Assembly (NCBI RefSeq): GCF_016834655.1
Contig: NZ_JAENHP010000031.1
Span: forward strand, 39,869 to 103,868
DNA from: Paractinoplanes ovalisporus
GTDB lineage: Bacteria; Actinomycetota; Actinomycetes; Mycobacteriales; Micromonosporaceae
Reading direction: 5' to 3'
Length of the DNA: 64,000 bases
Shown: one piece after another, positions 16,375-24,752 of the stretch
Numbering within the stretch: position 1 is the first letter of the stretch
Layout of the letters: each line of letters opens with the position of its first letter
Program-made: the position numbers and the translations under genes
Notes under the pieces: model-generated
Seen by the model: the letters and a program-made list of their open reading frames with translations, nothing else
What the model was told of the DNA's origin: nothing
Database searches by the model: none

Positions 16375-17901
16375 GTGCGTCGTTCCAAGCTGAAGAAATA
16401 CTCGGTCCTGACCGCGGTTGTGGCCGGCACCGCCGGTGTCGCCGCGATGGGCGCGGCCCCGGCCGCCGCCGCCGGCACCCTGAAGATCGCAGCGGGCGAC
16501 GACACGTACGTCTCGAACGTCCGCCCGGCCGTCGCCTTCGGCGCGGAGACCAAGCTGGTGGCGGGGGTCGCCGGCAAGGAGACCAAGACCTCGTTCCTGA
16601 AGTTCGCCGTCCCGGCCGGCACGAAGGTCGCGGGGGCCCGTCTGGTGCTGACCACGCAGGCCTCGTCGGCCAGCACGGTCGCCATCCGCCAGGTCGCGAA
16701 CACCACCTGGGCCGAGGGCAAGCTCACCGCGGCCACCGCCCCGGCGCTCGGTTCGGTGCTGGGCAGTGCCGTTCCCGGCGCGACGCTGTCGTTCGACCTG
16801 GGCAAGGTCGTCAAGGGCCCGGGCACGTACGCCTTCGCCCTGTCCTCGACCGGTGCGGCCGTGCGCTTCAACTCGGCCGAGGCCAAGACCGGCGCCCCGG
16901 TCCTCGAGGTCAAGACCGACACCGACGTGTCGCCGCCCGTGGTGTCGACGCCCAAGCCCGCTGGTGACTGTGTGACCGGTGCGAACCTCGTTCCCTCCTG
17001 TGGTGTCCTGTGGGGCGCTGCGGCCGGCGGCTTCACCACCGCGCCGCGCGACCAGGCCCTCAAGGACTGGGAGAAGCTCAGCGGCCGCACCTCGACGATC
17101 TTCCACACCTACCACAAGGGTGACGAGATCTTCCCGACCAAGGCCGAGATCGCGATGACGAGCGACGCCGCCAGCCCCCGCGTGCTGCTGACCAACTGGA
17201 AGATCGCGTACGGCTCGACGTGGGCCAAGGTCGCCCAGGGCCAGCAGGACAAGCGGATCGATGCGTTCGCCGCGCGCGCCAAGGCGTACGGGAAGAAGTT
17301 CTTCCTGGTTCTGAACCACGAGCCCGAGAACGATGTCGTGGCCAAGGCCGGCTCCGGCATGGAGGCCAAGGACTTCGCGGCGATGTACCGCCACACGATC
17401 CTGCGTCTGCGGGCCCAGGGTGTGACCAATGTGGTCAACGTGATGGCGTACATGGGTAACGAGAAGTGGATGGCGCAGTCGTGGTGGAAGGACCTGTACC
17501 CCGGTGACGACGTCGTCGACTGGATGGGCCTCGACTCCTACGTGAGTGTGGAGCCCGGCTACTACCACTACGGCAAGTTCAACGACCTGCTCGACCGCGC
17601 CCCGACCGGTGGCGGCACCAACTGGTACGACTGGGCCACCACCAAGCACGCCGCCAAGCCGATCATGGTTGCCGAGTGGGGCGCCTACCACCGCGTCGGC
17701 AAGATCAACGACAAGTCCGCCGTCTACAACAGCGTGCTGCCCGAGCTCGCCAAGCGTCCGGCCATCAAGGCGATCGTTTACTTCGACACCAAGAAGGACG
17801 ACGAGGGCGACCGCGACATCAGCATCGACAGCACCCCGGCCGCGCTGGCCGCGTTCAAGAAGCTGGCCGCCGACGCCACGTTCAAGGTCAAGCTCGGCTG
17901 A
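16375..17901 (+). CDS. Secreted GH26-like glycoside hydrolase with N-terminal DNRLRE-type domain
   Basis: 508 residues, GTG start after GGGGAGA. The signal peptide (1-33) ends AAPAAAA. Residues ~34-185 form a beta-sandwich of the DNRLRE/CBM96 kind (DDTYVSNVRPAVAFG, FLKFAVPAGTKVAGARLVL, WAEGKL). A short Pro linker leads to a TIM-barrel domain with LNHEPEN (acid/base Glu about 316) and MVAEWGAY (nucleophile Glu about 434), the pattern of family 26 mannan-active enzymes. TNVVNVMAYMGNEKW and DDVVDWMGLDSY also fit. It probably cleaves a beta-mannan or similar polysaccharide outside the cell; the exact substrate cannot be read from sequence. Confidence 0.85.
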   Translation: MRRSKLKKYSVLTAVVAGTAGVAAMGAAPAAAAGTLKIAAGDDTYVSNVRPAVAFGAETKLVAGVAGKETKTSFLKFAVPAGTKVAGARLVLTTQASSASTVAIRQVANTTWAEGKLTAATAPALGSVLGSAVPGATLSFDLGKVVKGPGTYAFALSSTGAAVRFNSAEAKTGAPVLEVKTDTDVSPPVVSTPKPAGDCVTGANLVPSCGVLWGAAAGGFTTAPRDQALKDWEKLSGRTSTIFHTYHKGDEIFPTKAEIAMTSDAASPRVLLTNWKIAYGSTWAKVAQGQQDKRIDAFAARAKAYGKKFFLVLNHEPENDVVAKAGSGMEAKDFAAMYRHTILRLRAQGVTNVVNVMAYMGNEKWMAQSWWKDLYPGDDVVDWMGLDSYVSVEPGYYHYGKFNDLLDRAPTGGGTNWYDWATTKHAAKPIMVAEWGAYHRVGKINDKSAVYNSVLPELAKRPAIKAIVYFDTKKDDEGDRDISIDSTPAALAAFKKLAADATFKVKLG

Positions 17902-17928
17902 CGTCAGTCAACGCACGGTTCACCCGGT

Positions 17929-17969
17929 GCGTGCGGGTCCAGGCAGATTCTGGTCGTGTTCCCGCACGC
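17929..17969. terminator. Possible hairpin after the GH26-like gene
   Basis: GCGTGCGGG (17929-17937) pairs with CCCGCACGC (17961-17969). The loop is 23 nt, longer than ideal. It lies 28 nt past the stop codon and no other stem is obvious. Confidence 0.4.
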
Positions 17970-18044
17970 CTGGATTTTCCGTAACGTTAACCCTCGGCGC
18001 CGGTCCGGCGGCCACCAACCAGAGGTCGAAGGGGGGGTCCCACC

Positions 18045-18104
18045 ATGGCGAAGAAGTCAAAGAAGGACAAGAAGAAGGACAAGAAGAACAAGAAGAAGAA
18101 GTGA
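18045..18104 (+). CDS. 19-residue lysine-rich peptide
   Basis: The frame reads MAKKSKKDKKKDKKNKKKK and stops at TGA. All 13 lysines use AAG, the preferred high-GC codon, giving a purine tract unlike anything around it. A G-run (AAGGGGGGG) sits 7-14 nt upstream of the ATG as a possible ribosome-binding site, and an AT-rich palindrome TAACGTTA (17982-17989) may mark the promoter. It lies in a 478-bp gap between the GH26-like and GGDEF-EAL genes. I do not recognise it. A short basic peptide could bind nucleic acid, but this is inference, and a chance purine repeat is the alternative. Confidence 0.5.
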   Translation: MAKKSKKDKKKDKKNKKKK

Positions 18105-18130
18105 CCTGACTCTTCTTGCTTCGCGGCGGC

Positions 18131-18300
18131 TTTCCCGTACGGGGGAGGTCGCCGCTCGCATGTCCGGGGTTTCCGTTTCCCGTACGGGGGAGGCCGTCGC
18201 TCGCGCTCCAGGGCTTCTGTTCCCGTACGGGTAATGCCGCCGCTCGCACTTCCGGGGGTTCCGTTCCCCGTACGGCGGAAGCGACCGGCCGCATTTCCGG
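18131..18300. repeat. 45-bp repeat with CCCGTACGGG core, four copies
   Basis: The palindrome CCCGTACGGG, flanked by TT and GGAGG and followed by GCCGCTCGC and a TTCCGGGG-type block, occurs near 18133, 18178 and 18222, and as CCCGTACGG near 18267. Spacing is 44-45 bp. The array lies between the Lys-rich peptide and the GGDEF-EAL gene and could be a multi-site operator or simple repeat DNA. Confidence 0.75.
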
Positions 18301-18379
18301 GGTTCCCGATTTCTCAGGTGGGTGCTCGGCAACCCGATTCTGCTGGGCGGAGACACGGGACGACGGAGGGGAGGACGCG

Positions 18380-20986
18380 ATGAAGTCGGGCGCTGCCGTA
18401 CCCGTCCTCATGCTGCTCCTGGCCGTAGCGCTGGCCACCACGGCCGACCCGGGCGTGGTCGCCGTCCTCACCGGAGTCGTCGCTCTCGGCGTGGCCGGCG
18501 CGGCCGTGCACGTGATGCGCCGCCGCGAGGCCCGCACCCGCCTGGCCTGGGTCGGTCTCGGCGCCGGCGCCGTGGCCGAGGCGGTGGGCATCTTCGTCGA
18601 CGGCCGGACCGCGACCGGCCTGGGTCACGTGGCCATGGTCGCGATCGTCACCGTCACCCTGTTCGTCATCCCGCAGCCGAAACGGTCCCGCCTGACCGCT
18701 TTGCGCAGTGTTGTCGACGCGCTGCTGGTCGCCAGTTCCCTGCTGATGACCAGCTGGAACTTCGTGTTCCGGCCGGCCGAGGACATGGGAAGCGCCCTGC
18801 TGGTCGTCCTGCCCATCGCCGACGTCGTGCTCGGCACCGTCGCGATCGTGGCCCTCGCCCGCTGGCACCGCGGCTACCGCGGCTCCTCGACGGTCGTGCT
18901 CATCAGCGGCGGCCTCCTGATGATCGCGCTGGGTGACAGCGTCGCCGTACGCCTGCTGGCCGACAACGCCGGCGCCTGGCTGTCGCTGCCCGAGGCGGGC
19001 CGGCTCGCCGGTTACGCGTTCCTGCTGCTGGGCGCGATCCGGGCGGCCGCGATGGGCAGCATCACCAACGAGGAGCCGGACGACGAGGCGGTGCGTTCCC
19101 GGCGGTCGGCCAGCCTGCTCCTGCCTTACGTGGCCGTGCTGGCCGCCCTGATCTCCGGCACGATGTGGCTGGCCACCGGACATTCCAGTTCGCCCGTCTT
19201 CACGTGGTGCCGGTTCGTCTCGATCGGTCTGATCATGCTGCGCGAGCTGATCCTCGTGCTCGACAACCGCCAGCTGGCCCGCCGTCTCGAGGAGCGGGTC
19301 ACCGACCGGACGGCCGAACTGGCCGACCGCGAGCAGCGTTTCCGGGCCCTGGTCGAGCAGAGCTCCGACTCGCTGGCCATCCTCGAGGCCGACTCGACCG
19401 TGCGCTACCAGAGCTCGTCCGTCGAACGCATCTTCGGCTACCCGGCCGCGGCGCTCGTCGGCCAGCGCCTCGTGGACGTCGTCGGACGCCGCGCCGGCCT
19501 CGTGATCCAGGCCGCGATCAACGACGTGCTCAATCGCCCCGGCGGCGTCACCACGTTCCGGGTCGCCCTGCGTCACCTGGACAGCGACTGGTGCCTGTCC
19601 GAGATGACCATCACCAATCTGCTCGACGACCCGTACGTGCAGGGTCTGGTCTTCAACACCCGCGACGTGAGCGACGCCCAGCGCCTGCAGGACCAGTTGA
19701 TTCACGAGGCCTACCACGACGCGCTGACCGGCCTGGTCAACCGCGCGCTGTTCCGCGAACGCCTGGCCGCCACCGACGCCGCGTCGATCCTGTTCCTCGA
19801 CCTGGACGGCTTCAAGGAGGTCAACGACAGCCTGGGCCACGCCGCCGGCGACCAGCTGCTGGTGCAGGTGGCGGCCCGCCTGCAGGACGCCGTGCCGTCC
19901 CCCCACACGGTCGCCCGCCTCGGCGGCGACGAGTTCGCCGTGATCGTCGATTCCCCCGACGCCCCCACCGACGCCGAGGCCCTGGCCGCGCGCATCTTGG
20001 AACGCCTGGACGAGCCGTTCACCATCGAGGCCCGCGAGCTGCACGTGGGCGCCGGCATCGGCATCGCCTCGTCGGCCGACGCGACGGACATCGAACAGCT
20101 GCAACGCAACGCCGACCTGGCCATGTACAAGGCGAAGGAGGCCGGCGGCGGCGTCTACGCGGCCTACGACCCCGCGATGCACAACGCCCTCATGCAGCGC
20201 CTCGGAATGGCCGACGACCTGCGCCTGGCCCTGGAGCGCGACGAGCTGGTGCTGCACTACCAGCCCACCGTCGACCTGGCATCGGGCGAGATCATCGGTT
20301 TCGAGGCCCTCGTACGGTGGCAGCACCCCACCCGCGGCATGGTGCCCCCACTCGAGTTCATCGGCATCGCCGAGTCGACCGGCTTGATCGTCCCGCTGGG
20401 CCGCTGGGTCCTGACCGAGGCGTGCCGCCAGGCGGTCGAGTGGGGCCGCCCGCTGAAAATGGCCGTGAACGTCTCGGTGCGCCAGTTCGAGGCCGGCGAC
20501 CTGGCCGCCACGGTCGCCGCCGTGCTGGCCGAAACCGGAATGCCGGCCGACCAGCTGTGCCTCGAAATGACCGAGAGCGTGCTGCTGACCGACACCGACG
20601 AGAACCTGTCCCGAATCGTCGCCCTGAAGGCCCTGGGCGTCATGCTGGCCATGGACGACTTCGGCACAGGCTATTCGTCCCTGGCCTACCTGCGGCGCTT
20701 CCCCATGGACGTCCTGAAGATCGACCGCTCCTTCGTGGACCGCCTGACCACTGGCGACGCCGGAGACGAAACCCTGGTCACCACGATCGTCCGCCTGGGC
20801 CACCGCTTCGGCATGCGCACGGTCGCCGAGGGAATCGAGGACGAGACCCAGCTGACGGCCCTGCGCGCGATGGGTTGCGATTACGCCCAGGGCTATTTCC
20901 TGTCGCGCCCCCTGCCCTCGGCGGCGGCCGGAGCCTTGCTGGAGACAGGCCTTCCCACGTACGCGGCGGCGACCCCCACCCGCTGA
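18380..20986 (+). CDS. Membrane GGDEF-EAL protein with PAS domain
   Basis: 868 residues from ATG 18380 after GGAGGGGAGGA. About eight N-terminal helices (1-300) form a membrane sensor. A PAS domain follows (about 310-425; RALVEQSSDSLAILEAD, RIFGYPAAALVGQ). GGDEF is intact at about 515-519 (ARLGGDEFAVIV), with no RxxD inhibitory site five residues before it. The EAL domain is intact (GFEALVRW about 643; LCLEMTES; MDDFGTGYSSLAYLRRFP; LKIDRSFV; AEGIED). It could make and/or degrade cyclic di-GMP; which activity dominates cannot be told. In Streptomyces such proteins steer development. Confidence 0.93.
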   Translation: MKSGAAVPVLMLLLAVALATTADPGVVAVLTGVVALGVAGAAVHVMRRREARTRLAWVGLGAGAVAEAVGIFVDGRTATGLGHVAMVAIVTVTLFVIPQPKRSRLTALRSVVDALLVASSLLMTSWNFVFRPAEDMGSALLVVLPIADVVLGTVAIVALARWHRGYRGSSTVVLISGGLLMIALGDSVAVRLLADNAGAWLSLPEAGRLAGYAFLLLGAIRAAAMGSITNEEPDDEAVRSRRSASLLLPYVAVLAALISGTMWLATGHSSSPVFTWCRFVSIGLIMLRELILVLDNRQLARRLEERVTDRTAELADREQRFRALVEQSSDSLAILEADSTVRYQSSSVERIFGYPAAALVGQRLVDVVGRRAGLVIQAAINDVLNRPGGVTTFRVALRHLDSDWCLSEMTITNLLDDPYVQGLVFNTRDVSDAQRLQDQLIHEAYHDALTGLVNRALFRERLAATDAASILFLDLDGFKEVNDSLGHAAGDQLLVQVAARLQDAVPSPHTVARLGGDEFAVIVDSPDAPTDAEALAARILERLDEPFTIEARELHVGAGIGIASSADATDIEQLQRNADLAMYKAKEAGGGVYAAYDPAMHNALMQRLGMADDLRLALERDELVLHYQPTVDLASGEIIGFEALVRWQHPTRGMVPPLEFIGIAESTGLIVPLGRWVLTEACRQAVEWGRPLKMAVNVSVRQFEAGDLAATVAAVLAETGMPADQLCLEMTESVLLTDTDENLSRIVALKALGVMLAMDDFGTGYSSLAYLRRFPMDVLKIDRSFVDRLTTGDAGDETLVTTIVRLGHRFGMRTVAEGIEDETQLTALRAMGCDYAQGYFLSRPLPSAAAGALLETGLPTYAAATPTR

Positions 20987-21146
20987 TTCCGCGTTGTGGT
21001 GCGGGTCGAGGATTTCCCTTGCGCCCTGCGTGTCGGCCGTGGCGTTTTCCGCACCGGACTCGGATGATTCCGCATTGTGGCGCGGGTCGGCGCTCTCCAT
21101 TGCGTCACGCGCGTCAGCCGTGGCATCGTGCGGACGCGATTTGCGA
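20985..21146. repeat. Two copies of an 81-bp repeat starting at the GGDEF-EAL stop codon
   Basis: TGATTCCGCGTTGTGG at the GGDEF-EAL stop recurs as TGATTCCGCATTGTGG 81 bp on (second copy from about 21065). Both are followed by matching GCGGGTCG and GTCRGCCGTGGC blocks. On the minus strand the 81-bp unit is 27 codons, so it reads as an in-frame peptide repeat (DPRHNAES / DPHHNAES). Confidence 0.65.
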
Positions 21147-21460
21147 TTGCCGTTATCGGAAACTCGCGGAACGCCGGTTCGGGTGGCTGCCGACTGCGGC
21201 TGCGGCTGTTCTGTCGTGATGGCGTGCCGGTTCACCGCGGGCCGGCCGGGCGCGACGGATGCGCGGGTTGTGGGCTGGGTATCGGACGCTGCTTCGCGCA
21301 GCTGGCGGAGTCGGCGCGCGTGGCGCATGCCAAGCCCCCAGCGCCGGTGGCGTTCATGCACACGGCGAAATTCATCAGCGTCGGGAGAATAGTTGCGGGC
21401 TTTAGTCCGGTCACGCATTTTGGCAAGTTCGGACGAGGTGAACAATTGAAGCTGCCGCAT
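20987..21460 (-). pseudogene. MRQLQLF-family small protein, copy A, without an in-frame stop
   Basis: The frame starts MRQLQLF at 21460 and its first ~47 residues closely match the gene at 47377: SSELAKMRDRTK, then RNYSP, EFRR, HERHR and WGL, and a basic stretch. Beyond that it is low-complexity and polar. No stop occurs before the GGDEF-EAL gene; the frame stays open through the antisense of that whole gene. Either the 3' end is eroded (copy B stops at TAG) or the true end is not visible. A GATAAT box lies 6 nt upstream of the ATG, as in copy B. The boundary at 20987 is arbitrary. Function unknown. Confidence 0.45.
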
Positions 21461-21466
21461 GGAAAT

Positions 21467-21564
21467 ATTATCCCGCGCGCCCCGATGGGAGTGCATCTCT
21501 TCGATCATGCCAATGTGGAATTAAGAAAGCAGCGAAATTGGTACAGGCAACCATTGTCACCAAA
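21467..21564 (-). promoter_or_regulatory. Conserved leader of the MRQLQLF locus, copy A
   Basis: On the minus strand: block 1, TGGTGACAATGGTTGCCTGT (within complement 21543-21564); a 28-bp diverged gap; block 2, ATTGGCATGATCGAAGAGA (complement 21496-21514); then 23 bp to GATAAT (complement 21467-21472), 6 nt from the ATG. The same blocks and the same 28-bp gap occur at 47274-47370. This looks like a promoter with two protein-binding or structural elements. Confidence 0.6.
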
Positions 21565-21649
21565 GCTGACCCGACAAACGAATTCCGCGCGGCGAAAGCA
21601 CTGAAGAAACCACCCACCCACCCACCCCAAGCGGCGGCAGCAACCCCGG

Positions 21650-22235
21650 CCACGACGCCGCGCGCCTGGCAAGCCCGCGCAACAACCCAGCGACGCCGGG
21701 CGGCGGCAGCGGGCCGGGCCACGACGCCGCGCGCCTGGCCAGCAGCGCAACCACCCACCCACCCCGGGCGGCGGCAGCAACCCCGGCCACGACGCCGCGC
21801 GCCTGGCAAGCCGCGTAACAACCCAGCGACGCCGGGCGGCGGCAGCGGGCCGGGCCACGACGCCGCGCGCCTGGCCGGCCGCGTAACAACCCAGCGACGC
21901 CGGGCGGCGGCAGCGGGCCGGGCCACGACGCCGCGCGCCTGGCCGGCCGCGTAACAACCCAGCGACGCCGGGCGGCGGCAGCGGGCCGGGCCACGACGCC
22001 GCGCGCCTGGCCGGCCGCGTAACAACCCAGCGACGCCGGGCGGCGGCAGCGAGCCGGGCCACGACGCCGCGCGCCTGGCCGGCCGCGCAACCACCCACCC
22101 ACCCCGGGCGGCGGCAGCGAGCCGGGCCACGACGCCGCGCGCCTGGCCAGCCGCGCAACCACCCACCCACCCCGGGCGGCGGCAGCGAGCCGGGCCACGA
22201 CGCCGCGCGCCTGGCAAGCCGCGCAACCACCAACC
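21650..22235. repeat. 68-bp tandem array, nine copies (array A)
   Basis: The 21-bp core starting CCACGACGCCGCGCG and ending CCTGGC lies at 21650, 21719, 21787, 21855, 21923, 21991, 22059, 22127 and 22195: one step of 69, then seven of 68. Between cores the unit holds GCCGCG, AACMACCCA and GGGCGGCGGCAGC. Two subtypes differ in the AACAACCCAGCGACGCC versus AACCACCCACCCACCCC segment. There are no unique spacers. 68 is not a multiple of three, so no frame is kept. It lies in a ~900-bp gene-free stretch upstream of copy A of the MRQLQLF gene. Confidence 0.92.
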
Positions 22236-22327
22236 CACCCGAGCCGGGAGACGACCATCCCCTCACTCACCCGGGTGAATCCAGCCCCTCAAAGTTTGCG
22301 CGCCCACCGCATGGGCACCCGCGCCGA

Positions 22328-22357
22328 AGCCCCGCGTCTTTGGCGGGACGCGGGGCT
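22328..22357. terminator. Hairpin after the GT39 gene
   Basis: AGCCCCGCGTC (22328-22338) pairs perfectly with GACGCGGGGCT (22347-22357) over an 8-nt loop. It lies 39 nt beyond the stop of the minus-strand glycosyltransferase and separates it from array A. Confidence 0.7.
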
Positions 22358-22395
22358 CCTACTTCGAGGCGAAGCGAGGCGAGACAGGCCGAAAC

Positions 22396-24390
22396 TCAGC
22401 TCACCTGAGTGAGGTCGTAAACCGTACTACCGCCCACGGTCGTAGCCGTGTAGTTGTCCGCCACCCAGGAGGCGATCTGACCGGCTTCCGTGGACTCACC
22501 ACCCATACCGCCACCTCCGCCGCCCATACCGCCACCGGAGATGTAGTAGTGGATCTCTCCAGCCGCCACATAGGCCTGGAACTCCTCCAGCGTGGGTGAC
22601 GGATCACTGCCGTTCCAGCCGCCCAAAGCGATCACCGAGGTCCCGCTGGCCAATTCATAGTTGGCAGCCGACGTAGCCCCACTGACCGCAGCCGACCACT
22701 TGGTACCGCTCGCCTCCAACAGAGCAGTCAGCTCACTGTTGGCAGTCTCACCACCACCCGGAGCCCCGGACAAGGACGACCCCCCGCTCGCCCCCGATGG
22801 GGCGTTACCGGACGGGGCCTCCGCCGCCCCGCCGGAAGACGACCCCGAGCCCGGACCTCCGTTCGACGAGCCGTCAGATCCCTCGCTGCGGTCGAATCCA
22901 CCACCCTGCGTACCTCTGCCTCCAAATCCACCCCCCGTTCCGGCGGCAGACGACGGCCCGGACGACGGAATGGACCCGCTGTGGGCAACGGAAGCGGTAG
23001 CCGCCCCATAAGCAGCCCCACCCACCCCCGCCGAAAGAATCGCCACAACCAGCGCAACCACAACACCCCGCCGCAACGGAACCAGCAGCACCACCGCCAC
23101 CAGGACCCCAAGAAGCGAGACCCACCGCAGCCCCGGCATCCAGTCAACCCGCCCGAGCAGCACCCACGCCCATACCGCGGTGGCCGCGATCATCGCCGAC
23201 AACCCAGCCCGCCCCCACAGCGAGCCCCGCCGATCCCACATGACACGCCCGCCAAGAGCGACCAGTGCGGCGATTCCGGGCGCCAGGGCCACGGTGTAGT
23301 ACGGATGGATGGTTCCGCTCATGTACGAGAACGTGACCCCGGTGACCAGTACCCAGCCGCCCCACATCAGCGCCCCGGCGCGGGTCCGGTCGGTGCGCGG
23401 GGCCCGCCACGTGGCCGCCAGCACGGCCACCAGACCGATCAACGCGGCCGGCAGCAGCCACGAGATTTCGAGCCCCATCGACGTCCCGAAGAGCCGCCCG
23501 ATGCCGGTCGCGCCCCCGAACGAGGAATTTGAAGACGACCCGCCGCCGGAACCGCCCAGGATGCGGCCGAGCCCGTTGTAGCCGAGGGCCAGCTCCCACA
23601 GCGTGTTGTTGGTCGACCCGGCGATGAACGGCCGCGACGACGCCGGCCACAGCGACACCAGCGCCACGTACCAGCCGGCCGAGACGATCAGCGCGAGACC
23701 GGCGATCAGCAGGTCACGGATGCGCCGCCCGAGGCCGGTGGGCGCGGCGACCAGGTAGACCAGCGCGAACGCGGGCAGCACGAGGAACGCCTGCATCATC
23801 TTGGTCAGGAAACCGAAGCCCAGCAGGACGCCAGTGAGCGCGAGCCACTTCCAGGACGCCTTTTCCAGGGCCCGTACGGTCGTGTACGCCCCGGCCGTCA
23901 TCAGCAGCACGAGCAGCGCGTCGGGGTTGTCGTAACGGAACATCAGCACGGCCACGGGGGTGAGCGCCAGCGCCGCCCCCGCGACCAGGCCCGCCGCCTG
24001 CCCGGACCAGCGTTTCACCGCCGCGTACAGGAACCAGACACTGGCCACGCCCATCAGCGCCTGTGGGGCCAGGATCGCCCAGCTGTTGACGCCGAAGATG
24101 CGCGCGGACAGGCCCATCACCCACATCGCGGCGGGTGGTTTGTCGACGGTGATGGCGTTGCCGGCGTCGAGTGAGCCGAACAGCCAGGCCTTCCAGCTCT
24201 GCGCGCCGGCCTGCGCGGCGGCCGCATAGAAGCTGTTGCCCCAGCCGGAGGCGCTCAGGTCCCACAGGTAGAGCACCGCGGTGCCGAGCAGCAGCACGAG
24301 GACCGGCCATCGGCGATTTCTCCGTACGGGCGGCGCCACGTGCCGGGGCGGGTGCGAGGCCGACGCCGGCCGTTCCATCAGGGTCGTCAT
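22396..24390 (-). CDS. GT39/ArnT-family membrane glycosyltransferase
   Basis: 664 residues. An N-terminal cytoplasmic tail is followed by a helix and the lumenal motif SASGWGNSFYAAAAQAGAQSWKAW, then DAGNAITVDKPPAAMWVMGLSARIFG, the acidic substrate-site loop typical of the PMT_2/YkcB-type family. RYDNPDALLVLLMTAGAY and KMMQAFLVLPAF follow. Eleven to thirteen helices extend to about 470. The last ~190 residues are a Gly/Ser-rich linker and an extracytoplasmic domain (NYELASGTSVIALGGWNGSDPSPTLEEFQ) seen in actinobacterial and firmicute homologues. The protein likely transfers a sugar from a polyprenyl carrier to an outer-surface acceptor. Acceptor unknown. Confidence 0.88.
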   Translation of the reverse strand: MTTLMERPASASHPPRHVAPPVRRNRRWPVLVLLLGTAVLYLWDLSASGWGNSFYAAAAQAGAQSWKAWLFGSLDAGNAITVDKPPAAMWVMGLSARIFGVNSWAILAPQALMGVASVWFLYAAVKRWSGQAAGLVAGAALALTPVAVLMFRYDNPDALLVLLMTAGAYTTVRALEKASWKWLALTGVLLGFGFLTKMMQAFLVLPAFALVYLVAAPTGLGRRIRDLLIAGLALIVSAGWYVALVSLWPASSRPFIAGSTNNTLWELALGYNGLGRILGGSGGGSSSNSSFGGATGIGRLFGTSMGLEISWLLPAALIGLVAVLAATWRAPRTDRTRAGALMWGGWVLVTGVTFSYMSGTIHPYYTVALAPGIAALVALGGRVMWDRRGSLWGRAGLSAMIAATAVWAWVLLGRVDWMPGLRWVSLLGVLVAVVLLVPLRRGVVVALVVAILSAGVGGAAYGAATASVAHSGSIPSSGPSSAAGTGGGFGGRGTQGGGFDRSEGSDGSSNGGPGSGSSSGGAAEAPSGNAPSGASGGSSLSGAPGGGETANSELTALLEASGTKWSAAVSGATSAANYELASGTSVIALGGWNGSDPSPTLEEFQAYVAAGEIHYYISGGGMGGGGGGMGGESTEAGQIASWVADNYTATTVGGSTVYDLTQVS

Positions 24391-24500
24391 GGCAGCTACC
24401 TTCGGCCGTGCCCCTACGGCCGCTCTGTGCCGCGCCTGTGCGCGTTCTATGAGGTCAGTCGCTCAGCGGACCAAGGCCGAGTGCCCGTACGGACCCAGCC

Positions 24501-24752
24501 GAGCGCTTGTACGGACCGAGTCGAGCGTTTCGTGCAGGCCAGGGTTGAGCGTTCGTGCAGGCCGTAGTTGAGCATTCGCGCCGGCCGGATCTGAGCGTTC
24601 GCGCCGGCCGGATCTGAGCGTTCGCGCCGGCCGGATCTGAGCGTTCGTGCAGGCCGGATCTGAGCGTTCGTGCAGGCCGGATCTGAGCGTTTCGTGCAGG
24701 CCGTAGTTGAGCTTTCGCGCCAGCCGGATCTGAGCGTTCGTGCAGGCCGGGG
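24501..24752. repeat. 23-bp tandem repeat, about ten copies
   Basis: Unit GATCTGAGCGTTCGYGCMGGCC, with GTAGTT in place of GGATCT in a few copies, runs from about 24501 up to the stop codon of the SDR gene. It fills the 362-bp gap between the GT39 start and the SDR end. No gene or clear hairpin is seen here otherwise. Confidence 0.85.

Noticed and set aside
20984..21450. The ITTE peptide near the copy A coding end as a remnant of copy B's ITTE-stop
   Set aside because: The four residues match, but their distance from the conserved head differs (about 80 versus 134 residues) and the surrounding sequence does not align.
21538..21954. Pro/Arg-rich protein beginning at TTG 21538 and its counterpart at complement 46848-47300
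   Set aside because: The two share DNA but not reading frame over the repeats, the 68-bp period breaks any frame, and the matching start lies inside the conserved leader block.
21650..22235. CRISPR array
   Set aside because: The whole 68-bp unit is conserved, including the part that would be spacer, and no cas gene is nearby.
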